A stretch of 42,202 nt of DNA from a virus, in the IMG/VR virus record IMGVR_UViG_3300046007_008434, positions 1-42,202 of that record; one strand, given 5' to 3'. Below, piece after piece: positions 1-8,611 of the stretch (within the stretch, counting starts at the first letter, position 1; each line of letters starts with the position of its first letter). A program made the position numbers and the translations under genes. Under the pieces are notes generated by a model, which was given only the letters and a program-made list of their open reading frames with translations, did no database searches and was not told the DNA's origin.

Positions 1-126
1 TTTCTGACAAAACCCCAGACTCCATCCCCGGCATCCCCGACGATTTGCTGCCAAAAGTGCGAGACAAAATCCTCGCCAACCCGCACAAAACCGCCAGCGC
101 GATCAAGGACCTGTTTTCCACAAACA
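1..126. repeat. Terminal direct repeat, left copy (circular overlap)
   Basis: Bases 1-126 are identical to 42075-42200; the match breaks at base 127 (A here, T at 42201). The repeat lies inside a coding frame that runs across the junction without a stop. The simplest reading is an assembler overlap on a circular or circularly permuted genome. A true short terminal repeat is possible but less likely, because it would put a packaging end inside a gene. Confidence 0.9.
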
Positions 127-194
127 ACCGCATGCGCCTAAGCGTAGCCGCCATCCGCAGCCTACTTGACAAGCCTCCGCAGAATAGAAGGTAG
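1..194 (+). CDS. 3' end of a junction-spanning small DNA-binding-like protein
   Basis: This is the C-terminal part of the gene that starts at 41828; it enters the window in frame (first full codon at base 3) and stops with TAG at 192-194. Joined across the overlap, the protein is 146 residues. The part seen here is rich in Lys, Arg and Ile and ends in a basic tail (PPQNRR). Its stop is directly followed by the ATG of the nozzle gene at 195, which suggests coupling. The function is not recognised; see the 41828 entry for the N-terminal half. Confidence 0.75.
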   Translation, partial: SDKTPDSIPGIPDDLLPKVRDKILANPHKTASAIKDLFSTNNRMRLSVAAIRSLLDKPPQNRR

Positions 195-2096
195 ATGCCC
201 GACGATCAGACCATAGTCGAAGGCGATGCCGGATTCCTCGGCATGGCCTCCCGCCTCAACCCGCTGCAACTCCAGCCGGGCATGGTGCAGTATTGCGAAA
301 ACATGCGCCTCGACCGAGGCGTGGCGCAGACGCGCAAAGGCGCGAAGCGGCTGGGTGATGGCATATCGGCAGGCACGCAGCCTCTCACTCTTCCATTTGT
401 GCTGGATGCCAATGCCCGCGTGCGCACGATCTACTCGGGCGGCATCTTCGCCTCGGGCGTTTTCTCCTCGCCGAACTACGACGATGAAAATGAATACATC
501 GTTCTCTGCGGGCCGACCTCGGCGTTTCTCTACCGGCAGGATGAGCCTATTGAGGAGATCAACTATCCCGCCACTGGGACAGCGGCCGACGAGATCATCG
601 AGCCAACGGACAGCGTTTCGACGATCCAAGCGTTCAACCGCTTCTACCTCTTGCGCGAGGCTGACATGACGCTCCCAGCGTGGGATTGGAAATACACCAC
701 CGCCAGCGGCATCGCAGTCTCTGGCACTACGGCCACCGTCCACATCACCGCCCATGGCCTCGCCGCCGGGCAGCGGGTGCGGATAGAGGAGGGGAGCCAA
801 GCGGCATTCCAAGGGCATGAGTATGACATCCTCACCGCTACGGCCAATGCCTTCACCATCGCCGTGCCCGCTGGCACATTGCCGGATGTCGCCGCCGACA
901 TCGCAATCCGCCGCGTCAAAGCCCCGCTGTGGTGGGATGGCTCGACGATGGACTTTCAACGCGCCGCCTCGGGCGTGCCTGCCGCAGGCGTGACCTTCAA
1001 GACCCTGCGCTCTGTGGGGTGGGCGGCTTACATCAATAACCGCCTGTGGATCCCCGATGGCCGCGACACCGTGGCCATCTCGGATGTTCTCGACCCCGAC
1101 CTCTACGACCCTTTTTTCCAATCCTTCCGCGCCAACCAAGGCTCGAACGACTACCTGGTGGCGATTCACCCATGGGTGGAGGGGCAGGCCCTCGTCTTCA
1201 TGCGGAACAGCATCTGGCTCGCCAATCTCTCCGACACCAGCAACGCGACGGGCGACACCTTCACGGTGGACAGCGCCGTCTCCCGCCTAACTCTTCTCAC
1301 CGACGAGATCGGCTGTGTCGCGCGGCGCTCGATCCAAACAGCTGGGCAATTTGTCTTTTTCCTCTCGGACGCCGGAGTTTACCGCCTCGACACCCAGCTC
1401 GACCTCAAGCTCCGAGCCAACACCCAGCCGCTCTCGGACCCCATCGCCGACCAGATCGACGAAATCAACAGCGACTACGCGCACCTCGCCGTAGGCCGTT
1501 GGTGGAACAACCGCTACTACCTCGCCGTGCCCATCGGCGAGAATGTCACAAGCAACAACACCCTTTTCTTGTGGAACGCGCTCAACTCGCAATGGGAAAG
1601 CCGCGACACCTACGCGATCAATCTCGACGAGCTTCTGGTCGCCGCCTACTCCAGCCAACGCCGCCTCTTTGCAGCAAGCCGCGCCGGAACGCTCTTCCTG
1701 CTCGATGAGCTGGACTACGGCGACGAAGTGCCCTACGCCAACGCGCAAGAGCTCTACACCGAAATCCCCTCCGAACTCATTACCCGCCGCTACGGATGGG
1801 GGAGCCTCAATACCAAGCGCCTCACCCGAGCCAAAGCCAGCGTGCTCCTGCCAGACGCCTCCGCCTGCACGCTGGATGCCGTGACGACCGACTACGACGC
1901 GGACTTCCAAGTCGCCGCCCTGGAGAACACCACCGGCGACGAGGAGGACTACACGCTCAAAGCCCCCCTGCGCTGCAAAGCCACCGGCCTCGACCTCCGT
2001 TTCCGCACGCAAAGCGGCCGACCCATCCTCCGCCAGATCAGCGCCGAAGCCACCCGCTCCGCCCTCGACCCCACCGAAACCCGCACCCTCAACTAA
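195..2096 (+). CDS. Tail nozzle / tail tubular protein B-like virion protein
   Basis: A 633-residue virion protein that fits the short-tail nozzle class (T7 gp12-like propeller proteins) by length, by its opening (GDAGFLGMASRLNPLQLQPG, as in proteins of this class that begin by listing 'clean' positions) and by repeated Trp/Tyr-rich strands such as YINNRLWIPDG, HPWVEGQALVF and VGRWWNNRYYLAV. Residues about 168-240 form an inserted Ig-like module (SGTTATVHITAHGLAAGQ), of a kind also seen in the fibre at 37724. It starts at an ATG touching the stop of the preceding gene and is followed after 2 bases by the S74 fibre gene. The tail role is inferred from architecture and neighbours, not from a database match. 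Confidence 0.75.
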   Translation: MPDDQTIVEGDAGFLGMASRLNPLQLQPGMVQYCENMRLDRGVAQTRKGAKRLGDGISAGTQPLTLPFVLDANARVRTIYSGGIFASGVFSSPNYDDENEYIVLCGPTSAFLYRQDEPIEEINYPATGTAADEIIEPTDSVSTIQAFNRFYLLREADMTLPAWDWKYTTASGIAVSGTTATVHITAHGLAAGQRVRIEEGSQAAFQGHEYDILTATANAFTIAVPAGTLPDVAADIAIRRVKAPLWWDGSTMDFQRAASGVPAAGVTFKTLRSVGWAAYINNRLWIPDGRDTVAISDVLDPDLYDPFFQSFRANQGSNDYLVAIHPWVEGQALVFMRNSIWLANLSDTSNATGDTFTVDSAVSRLTLLTDEIGCVARRSIQTAGQFVFFLSDAGVYRLDTQLDLKLRANTQPLSDPIADQIDEINSDYAHLAVGRWWNNRYYLAVPIGENVTSNNTLFLWNALNSQWESRDTYAINLDELLVAAYSSQRRLFAASRAGTLFLLDELDYGDEVPYANAQELYTEIPSELITRRYGWGSLNTKRLTRAKASVLLPDASACTLDAVTTDYDADFQVAALENTTGDEEDYTLKAPLRCKATGLDLRFRTQSGRPILRQISAEATRSALDPTETRTLN

Positions 2097-2098
2097 CC

Positions 2099-3127
2099 AT
2101 GGCAACTCTCACTAAAGGCAAAACATTCGTAAACGGCGAACTCGTCACCCCTGCCAACCTCCACCAGATGGTCGATGCCGCCACCGTCGCCAACATCGTC
2201 AACGCCGACATCGCCTCAAATGCCGCCATCGCCGACACGAAGCTCGCCACCATATCAACGGCCAACAAAGTCGCCCAATCTGCGGTTGCAAACCTCACGA
2301 CCGACCTGGCTGGGAAAGCTGCTTCCTCGCACACGCACACGATTGCCAATGTGACCGGCCTGCAAACAGCGCTCGATGGTAAGCAAGCGTCTGGAAGCTA
2401 TGCTCCTGCAACAGGCATCGCGCCAAGTGCCATCACTGGAACGGCCGTCATCACGACCGACTCCCGCCTCTCGGATGCGAGGACTCCGACCACGCATACG
2501 CACGACGACCGCTATTACACAGAGTCCGAGATGAATACTCTGTTGGCAGGCAAGCAAGCGTCTGGCTCTTATGCCGCTGCCACGCATACGCATTCCGCCG
2601 ACGCCATTACCAGCGGGACTCTTGCAAACGCCCGCACCACCGCCACGAGCAGTAATTTACCCAATACTATTGTAGCTCGTAATAATTTTGGCGCCATACA
2701 TATAGGTCTTATAACAGGTTTTTCGCCTGGGTCTAATAGTGGAATATACAATATAAATACATCGGAATTTGAATACATCGGCGGAATTTTAACCAACAGC
2801 ACTAACACTGGCGTCATTTATAGCACTGGCTCCGACCACCGGCTCAAAACCGACCTCGAAAAACTAACCGGCGCATTGGATCGTTTGTCGGCCTTGCCGG
2901 TCCACCGGTTCAAGTGGGTTGGCCATCCTACCGCACCGAAAGTCGATGGCTTCCTAGCCCACGAAGCCCAAGCCGTTGTGCCCGAAGCCGTCACCGGCAC
3001 CAAGGACGCCGTGGATGCAGACGGCAAACCCATCCATCAAGGCATCGACCAAAGCAAGCTCGTCCCGCTACTCGTCGCCGCCGTCCAAGAACTCGCCGCC
3101 CGCGTCGCTGCCCTCGAAGCCAAATGA
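2099..3127 (+). CDS. Tail fibre/spike with C-terminal S74 intramolecular chaperone
   Basis: A 342-residue fibre. Residues 1-190 are Ala/Thr-rich with two copies of a GKQASGSYA-type repeat and several HTH/THTH motifs typical of trimeric fibre shafts. The C-terminal third, from SDHRLKTDLEKL through GFLAHEAQAVVPEAV to IDQSKLVPLLVAAVQEL, matches the peptidase S74 / endosialidase chaperone domain, which trimerises the fibre and in characterised members cleaves itself off at the conserved Ser. Bases about 2650-2820, just before that domain, are much more AT-rich than the flanks and encode the likely receptor-binding tip, which looks recently exchanged. The ATG at 2099 follows the nozzle stop by 2 bases; the stop overlaps the SET gene start (ATGA). 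Confidence 0.88.
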   Translation: MATLTKGKTFVNGELVTPANLHQMVDAATVANIVNADIASNAAIADTKLATISTANKVAQSAVANLTTDLAGKAASSHTHTIANVTGLQTALDGKQASGSYAPATGIAPSAITGTAVITTDSRLSDARTPTTHTHDDRYYTESEMNTLLAGKQASGSYAAATHTHSADAITSGTLANARTTATSSNLPNTIVARNNFGAIHIGLITGFSPGSNSGIYNINTSEFEYIGGILTNSTNTGVIYSTGSDHRLKTDLEKLTGALDRLSALPVHRFKWVGHPTAPKVDGFLAHEAQAVVPEAVTGTKDAVDADGKPIHQGIDQSKLVPLLVAAVQELAARVAALEAK

Positions 3128-3522
3128 CCCCCGCCCCCACCATGCTCCGCCCCGAGCCCTACCACGCGACCAAGCTCGCCGTGCGCCGCTCCCCGTTGCA
3201 CCGGTGGGGAGTATTCGCCACCGCCCCCATCGCCAAGCACGAAGTGCTCGAGGAGGCCCCCTACGCCTGCGTGCCCAAGAAGCAACTCGCCAAAGCCCCG
3301 GCCTGTGAGACCTACAGCTACTATCTCGACGACGCCACCAGCATCATCGGCTTCGGCCTCGCTCCCCTCTACAACCACCACGACACCCCCAATGCCTGCC
3401 ATGAGATCGACCAGGTAAACGAACTCATGCGGCACTACGCCCTGCGCGACATCGCCGCAGGCGAAGAGATCACCCTCAACTACGGCGCAGAAAACGCCAA
3501 GCACTTCTTAGAAAAGGACTAA
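3124..3522 (+). CDS. SET-domain protein (putative protein lysine methyltransferase)
   Basis: A 132-residue protein that is almost entirely a SET domain. It shows the N-terminal strand motif RWGVFAT (residues 27-33), the SAM-binding and pseudoknot motif YNHHDTPNA (83-91) and the catalytic C-terminal GEEITLNYG (113-121), including the conserved Tyr120. SET proteins transfer methyl groups from S-adenosylmethionine to lysine side chains. There is no cysteine-rich post-SET segment, so the C-terminus is minimal. It overlaps the fibre stop by 4 bases and lies 4 bases before the low-complexity virion gene, so it is expressed with virion genes. The target is unknown; a virion protein or a host protein are both possible. 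Confidence 0.85.
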   Translation: MTPAPTMLRPEPYHATKLAVRRSPLHRWGVFATAPIAKHEVLEEAPYACVPKKQLAKAPACETYSYYLDDATSIIGFGLAPLYNHHDTPNACHEIDQVNELMRHYALRDIAAGEEITLNYGAENAKHFLEKD

Positions 3523-3526
3523 TCCT

Positions 3527-6433
3527 ATGGCAATGAACATGAGCAACAGCGGCGGAGGAGGGGGAATGTCCGGCGGAGGTGGTGGCGGTGGCGCGATGAG
3601 CGCTCCCGCGATGAGCGCAGCCATGTCCGACAACAACATGGGCAACAACGCCATGTCCGGCAACAACGCCATGTCAACAGGGTCAACAGGGTCAGCAATG
3701 TCCAACGCCATGTCCGGCGGAGGAATGTCCACCGGCGGCATGGGCATGGGCGGCATGAGCGCCCCGCCAGCCCCACAGCAGCGCAGCCTCTCCGAAGAAA
3801 TGGCCGCCATCTCTGGCTATGCGCAAGCAAACGCCCAGGCGCAAGCCAACACCACCGTGGACACCGCAGGCCGCTTGAGCGACCAAGCCATCGAGAACAC
3901 CGGCGACATTGCGCAACGCCTCCAAGACAGCACCTACACCGCCGCCGCCAACCAAAACATCCGCGACGCCGGAACCTCAGCCGCCCAGCTCGGCCAGAGC
4001 TACAACCAAGTCGGCCAGACTGCCGACCGCGTAGCCGCCTACAACGACCCCGCCCAAGCCCGGCTAAACCAGATGGCCCTCGGCCAGCTCTACCGGCCCG
4101 ACCAACTTTCCTCCCAGAATGTCTCCGCCGATCAGGTGACCGGCTCTCGCGTAGCCAACATAGGCAACACGCAAACCGCCCAAGTCGGACCCGTGGCCGA
4201 TGCTCAAGCAGCCCAAGCCCGAGCTGCTCGCATGGGCCAAGTGCAAAATGTCCAAGGTCCAGCAGGCTATGCTGCCGATCAGGTCCAGGCGCAACGCATC
4301 CTGTCCTCGCAGATGGGCCCAGTTGCCGATGTGCAAGCCGCCCAAGCTGGGCAAGTCAATGATGTCCGCGCCCAGCGTGTCCGCGCCGCCCAAGGCTACG
4401 CCTCGCAAATGGACGCCGTTGATAATGTCCAAGCCGCTACCACCGGCGCAATCGAGCGTGTCGGTGGAACACAAGTCGGAGCGGTGGACCCCATGGAAGC
4501 CGCCCGCGTCCGCCGAGTGCAAGACATCCAAGCGCAGAATGTCCGCGCCAGTGCCGCCGAGCGTGGCCTCATGAATGAAGCCCGTGGCAATGGGCTCCTC
4601 GGCCAACTCGAAGGCCAGGCCAGCAACGACCTCGCCCTCGGACGCTCCCTCTCAGCCGAGCAAAGCCGCGACGCCATCCAATCTTCCCGTGCCGCATCAT
4701 CCGCCCGTGGCCTCGGCCTCGGCCAATCCGCCATGGCCGCCGAGCTTCTCAACCGCGACCGTTTCGCCACCGCCAGGGAAAACGAACGCCGCACCTTTGC
4801 AGGCAATGTCCTCGGCCAAGGCATGGCTCTCCGCACCTCGGCCAACCAAGCCTACGCCCAGCGGCAGGACGCCAACGCAGGGCGCTCCCTCCAAGCCGAC
4901 AGCACAAACCAATCTGTGGCTCAAGCCCGCGCCATGCAAAATGCGCAGTTTGCCCAGCAGGCAAATCTCACCGACAACCAAAACGCCCAGCAGCGCGTCC
5001 TCGCCAACGCCGGTTACGCCCAGCAAGCCGGATTGAGCAACCAAGATTTCAGTTTCCGCGCCAACTCCCAAGACGCTCAATTTTCTCAGCAAGCCAACCT
5101 TGCCAACCAACAGGCCGCCCTTCAACAAGGCCAATACAACGCCAGCAACCAGCAGGCCATGGCATTGGCCAACCTGCAAAACCGCCAGCAGGCAAGCCTC
5201 TCAAACCAAGACGCCTTCCTGCGTGCAGGACTCGCCAATCAATCCTCGGGCCTCCAACTCGGCCTCACCAACGCCCAGCTTCAGCAGCAAGCAGCCTTGG
5301 CTAACCAGCAGACCGCTTACAACACCGGCCAAGCCAACGCCCAGCTTGCCCAGCAAGCCGCCCTTGCCAACCAAAGCACAGGGCTCCAAGCCTCTCAACT
5401 CAACCAAGCCGCCAACGCCCGCGCCGCAGAGTTTCAGCAACAAGGCGGCCTTCAAGCCGCCCTCGCCAATCAGCAAGTTGGATTTCAAACGAACCAATTC
5501 AACGCAGCCAACCGCCAAGCCGCCAACCTCGCCAACGCAGGCTACGCTCAACAGGCAGGTCTCGCCAACCAAGCCACCGCCCTCCAGCTCGGCCAGACCA
5601 ACGCCCAGCTCCGGCAACAAGGCTACCTCACTGATAATTCCAACGCGCAGCAGGCCGCCATGGCCGATGCAGGCTACGCCCAGCAGGCCAACCTCGCCAA
5701 CCAATCGGCCAACCTCAACGCCGCCCAATACAACTCCTCGCAAAACCTCGCCGCGCAGCAGGCGAACCAATCGGCCAACTACAACGCTAACTACGCCAAT
5801 CAAAATTTTCTGCAAGGAGTCGCCAGCCAGAACTTCAACCAATTTTCGGGCCAGCAAAGCATGCTCGGCAGCCTCTACGGCCAGCAAGCAGGCATCGCTC
5901 AAAACCAATACGCCAACAATCTCGGCCTCGCCCAAGCCAATGTCGCCCTCGACCCCTACCAACGCGCCCTCGGATCCAACATCCCCATAGCCAGCCAAGG
6001 CAACGCCGCCTCGATGATCGGCCAGAGCTACGGCAACACCATGACCTACGGTTCCGACCTCTACAACACCAACACGAACATGCAGGCCAGCTTGTATAAC
6101 AGCTACTACAACAACAGGACCGCCCTTAAATCTGCTAATATCCAAGCCGATGCCTCACGCGACGCCGCAGGCATGGGCCTCCATGGAGCAGCCATGGGAG
6201 CCAGCGCCGTCATCGGAGCCGCCGCTGCCGCCTGCTGGGTAGCCCGCGCCGCCTTCGGCACGGCCACTACTCGTTGGGTGGAATACCGCCGCGCCATGCT
6301 CCGCCATGCCAGCGACCGCACGATCCGCCTCTACTGCCAGCACGGCCAATCCATCGCCGCCGCCATCACCACGCCACTTCGCCGCCTCATTGCCCGCCTC
6401 ACGCTCCGCACCCTTCAATGGTCTTGGAACTAA
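3527..6433 (+). CDS. Low-complexity virion/ejection protein with CFI-box-like C-terminus
   Basis: A 968-residue protein built of three zones. Residues 1-95 are almost only Gly, Met, Ser, Ala and Asn, with the dipeptide MS repeated many times. Residues about 100-880 are Ala/Gln/Asn-rich repeats, first of the type VADVQAAQA and GQVNDVRAQ, then many copies of NAQLAQQAALANQ-like units. The last about 65 residues begin ACWVARAAFGT and contain RRAMLRHAS, resembling the CFI-box C-terminal domain found at the ends of many phage and secreted proteins. The position after the fibre and before two other internal-type proteins suggests an ejected virion protein. Its end overlaps the YcaO start by 16 bases. 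It is a candidate substrate of the adjacent modification enzymes, which is inference only. Confidence 0.7.
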   Translation: MAMNMSNSGGGGGMSGGGGGGGAMSAPAMSAAMSDNNMGNNAMSGNNAMSTGSTGSAMSNAMSGGGMSTGGMGMGGMSAPPAPQQRSLSEEMAAISGYAQANAQAQANTTVDTAGRLSDQAIENTGDIAQRLQDSTYTAAANQNIRDAGTSAAQLGQSYNQVGQTADRVAAYNDPAQARLNQMALGQLYRPDQLSSQNVSADQVTGSRVANIGNTQTAQVGPVADAQAAQARAARMGQVQNVQGPAGYAADQVQAQRILSSQMGPVADVQAAQAGQVNDVRAQRVRAAQGYASQMDAVDNVQAATTGAIERVGGTQVGAVDPMEAARVRRVQDIQAQNVRASAAERGLMNEARGNGLLGQLEGQASNDLALGRSLSAEQSRDAIQSSRAASSARGLGLGQSAMAAELLNRDRFATARENERRTFAGNVLGQGMALRTSANQAYAQRQDANAGRSLQADSTNQSVAQARAMQNAQFAQQANLTDNQNAQQRVLANAGYAQQAGLSNQDFSFRANSQDAQFSQQANLANQQAALQQGQYNASNQQAMALANLQNRQQASLSNQDAFLRAGLANQSSGLQLGLTNAQLQQQAALANQQTAYNTGQANAQLAQQAALANQSTGLQASQLNQAANARAAEFQQQGGLQAALANQQVGFQTNQFNAANRQAANLANAGYAQQAGLANQATALQLGQTNAQLRQQGYLTDNSNAQQAAMADAGYAQQANLANQSANLNAAQYNSSQNLAAQQANQSANYNANYANQNFLQGVASQNFNQFSGQQSMLGSLYGQQAGIAQNQYANNLGLAQANVALDPYQRALGSNIPIASQGNAASMIGQSYGNTMTYGSDLYNTNTNMQASLYNSYYNNRTALKSANIQADASRDAAGMGLHGAAMGASAVIGAAAAACWVARAAFGTATTRWVEYRRAMLRHASDRTIRLYCQHGQSIAAAITTPLRRLIARLTLRTLQWSWN

Positions 6434-7593
6434 CAGAAAAAATCCGACTCGAAGGAGCCCACCGCGCCTGCACTCCAGAGCAAACGCTGGAGCGCATGCG
6501 GCCGCATTTCCACGCCGCAGGCATTACCCGCCTCGCCGAGATCACCGGGCTCGACCGCATCGGTATTTGTGTTGCCCAGTGCATCCGGCCAGATGCCATA
6601 GTGCTGGCCGTGGATTCTGGCAAAGGAGCCACCCCCGCCGCAGCAAAATGCTCGGCCATGATGGAAGGCTTTGAGCGCCATGTCGGCGAGACCAGCCGCC
6701 CTCGGCACATCCTCGCCACCGCAGCGCAGCTCGGCGACAAAGCCGAGACACGCCTGCCGCTTTCCAAAGGAGCTGTCTTTCACCCCCACGCCCTCATGCC
6801 ATGGACCGAGGTGCGCGGCCTACAAAGTGGATCCGCCCGCATGGTGCCTACCGACACCGTGCGCCTCATCGCCCGTCCAGACCCCGCCCCGCTTACCAGC
6901 CTGCCATTTGCCTACACCAGCAACGGTCTCTCTTCCGGCAACACCTACGCCGAAGCCGTCGCCGGTGGCCTCTACGAGTGCATCGAACGAGACGCCACAG
7001 CCATCGCCCAGCACAGGCTGCAAGATTTCCCCCGTGTCGATCTCGATACCATCACCGACCCCACCGTAGCCCGCCTCGTCCGCACACTGCGCGACGCCGA
7101 CATCACCCCTGTGCTCCTTGATGTCACCAGCGACATCGGCCTGCCCACCTACATAGCATATCTCATCGACTGCGAGAGCGGCTGCGGAGTCAATAAAGGC
7201 TACGCCGCCCACCTCGATCCAGCCGTGGCCCAAGCCCGCGCTCTCACCGAGACCATCCAAGCCCGCGCCGTATGGATCGCTGGAAGCCGCGACGACTTCC
7301 TCCACGCCCGCTACGAGAAGGTCAAAGCCACCGACTCCTCCGCCATCCTCGCCCGCCTCTACAAGCACGCCACCACCAGCGCAAACGCCCATCCCGACCG
7401 ATCCGGCGACACCTTTGAGGCAGACATAGACACCCTCCTTGATCTCCTCGATGCTGCCGGTATCCCCGAGCCACTCGTCTATGAGTTCACCCACGACTAC
7501 CCATGCAGCGTCGTGCGAATCATAACCCCTACGCTGGAAGGCTACACCTTCGACTACTCGCAACCAGGCCACCGCGCCAGGAGGGTCAAATGA
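6418..7593 (+). CDS. YcaO-domain protein (ATP-dependent amide backbone-modifying enzyme)
   Basis: A 391-residue YcaO family protein of normal length. The family uses ATP to activate a backbone amide by phosphorylation, giving azolines, amidines or thioamides. Characteristic motifs are present in order: CSAMMEGFERH (78-88, the S-xxx-E-xx-ER motif), NTYAEAVAGGLYECIERDA (175-193), GYAAHLDPAVAQARALTETIQAR (261-283) and the C-terminal core strand VVRIITPTLEG (365-375). No truncation or lost key residue is apparent. The ATG at 6418 lies inside the end of the previous gene (16-base overlap) and agrees with the usual N-terminus of the family. TfuA follows with a 4-base ATGA overlap. YcaO with TfuA points to thioamide formation rather than heterocyclisation, because no cyclodehydratase partner or flavin dehydrogenase is present. 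Confidence 0.93.
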   Translation: MVLELTEKIRLEGAHRACTPEQTLERMRPHFHAAGITRLAEITGLDRIGICVAQCIRPDAIVLAVDSGKGATPAAAKCSAMMEGFERHVGETSRPRHILATAAQLGDKAETRLPLSKGAVFHPHALMPWTEVRGLQSGSARMVPTDTVRLIARPDPAPLTSLPFAYTSNGLSSGNTYAEAVAGGLYECIERDATAIAQHRLQDFPRVDLDTITDPTVARLVRTLRDADITPVLLDVTSDIGLPTYIAYLIDCESGCGVNKGYAAHLDPAVAQARALTETIQARAVWIAGSRDDFLHARYEKVKATDSSAILARLYKHATTSANAHPDRSGDTFEADIDTLLDLLDAAGIPEPLVYEFTHDYPCSVVRIITPTLEGYTFDYSQPGHRARRVK

Positions 7594-8606
7594 AAATCTT
7601 CCTCGGCCCCACACGCCCCGCAAATATCCCCGCCGATGCCGACCTCCGCCCCCCGGCCCAGCAAGGCGACATCGCCGCCGCCGCTCTTGAAGGTCCAGAT
7701 ACCATCCTCCTCATCGACGGCCTCTTTCACCAAAGCCTCGCCCCCTGGCACAAGGAAATCCTCTTCGCCATCGAGCAGGGATGCCGCGTCATCGGCGCAG
7801 GCAGCCTCGGCGCACTCCGCGCCGTCGAGTGCGCCCGCTACGGAGCCGAGCCAGTCGGCATCATCGCCGGGTGGTATGCCGACGAATCCTGCACCGACGA
7901 TGCGGATGTAGCCCTCGCTCACGGCCATGCCGAAGACGGCTACCGCGCCCTCTCCATTCCAATCGTCAACCTCCGCGCCACCGCCGAGTGCCTCGTCGCC
8001 GACGGCCTCCTGCCCGCAGCCGATCTCGCAGGCATCCTCACCACAGCCCGCAGCATCTACTATGTCGAGCGCAGTTGGCCCCGCCTACGCCAAGCCCTCG
8101 GCCCCGTGGCAGACCTCCTCCGCGAGAACTACCGCGACCAGAAAGCCCTCGACGCCGAGGAAGCCATCCGCCACGCCCAGCATGTCGCCGCACCCCTCCA
8201 GTGCGACACGCCCCAGCACACGCACAGCGCCTATTTCCTCGCCCTCCTCGCCAACGACCTGCCAATCAGCGACGGCCAACGCCAGCACCATCTCACCAGC
8301 GAAGCCGACCGCACCCTCGCCACCGACCTCCACCTCGTCTCCGAGTTGGCGCAACTCCTCGGCATCGTCACCACGCCCGAAGACATCTTCGCCGCCAGCA
8401 CCCGCATGTGGCATCGCCTCGGCATCACCGACCCCACCGCCGCGCAAGCCTGGCTCTCCGAGCACGCCTGGACCGACCAGCAATGGTATGCCCACGCCCA
8501 GCGGGAAGCACTCCGCCAAGCCGCCCGCGATTGGCACAACGCCAGCGGTGCCTGCCTCGACATCGTTCCACTCACCCTCGCCCACAACCTACTCAACCCA
8601 GCCTAA
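7590..8606 (+). CDS. TfuA-like protein (partner of YcaO in thioamidation)
   Basis: A 338-residue protein whose N-terminal about 130 residues carry the TfuA core signature: KIFLGPTRP at the start, LIDGLFHQSLAPWHKEILFA (about 51-70), then GAGSLGALRAVECARYG and a DDADVALAHG acidic/His segment. In methanogens TfuA works with YcaO to make thioglycine in methyl-CoM reductase, and in bacterial thioamitide clusters it accompanies YcaO; it is thought to help deliver sulfur. A strong ribosome site (CAGGAGG, 7578-7584) precedes the ATG, which overlaps the YcaO stop. The C-terminal two thirds are helical, Ala/His-rich and not recognised. It is followed after 5 bases by a virion-type gene. Confidence 0.92.
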   Translation: MKIFLGPTRPANIPADADLRPPAQQGDIAAAALEGPDTILLIDGLFHQSLAPWHKEILFAIEQGCRVIGAGSLGALRAVECARYGAEPVGIIAGWYADESCTDDADVALAHGHAEDGYRALSIPIVNLRATAECLVADGLLPAADLAGILTTARSIYYVERSWPRLRQALGPVADLLRENYRDQKALDAEEAIRHAQHVAAPLQCDTPQHTHSAYFLALLANDLPISDGQRQHHLTSEADRTLATDLHLVSELAQLLGIVTTPEDIFAASTRMWHRLGITDPTAAQAWLSEHAWTDQQWYAHAQREALRQAARDWHNASGACLDIVPLTLAHNLLNPA

Positions 8607-8611
8607 TACCC

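Noticed and set aside
1287-2105. Long open frame on the minus strand opposite the nozzle gene
   Set aside because: High GC creates many long antisense frames in this window. This one is Gly/Val-rich, has no start signal and is opposite a well-supported gene.
5000-5800. Tandem repeats suggesting a CRISPR array
   Set aside because: The repeats are codon-level Ala/Gln/Asn repeats in the 968-residue protein, of unequal spacing and with no conserved repeat-spacer structure.
4697-6145. Minus-strand Leu/Val/Gly-rich frames opposite the low-complexity protein
   Set aside because: Their composition mirrors the Ala/Gln repeats of the plus strand (Gln codons read as Leu), so they are shadows.
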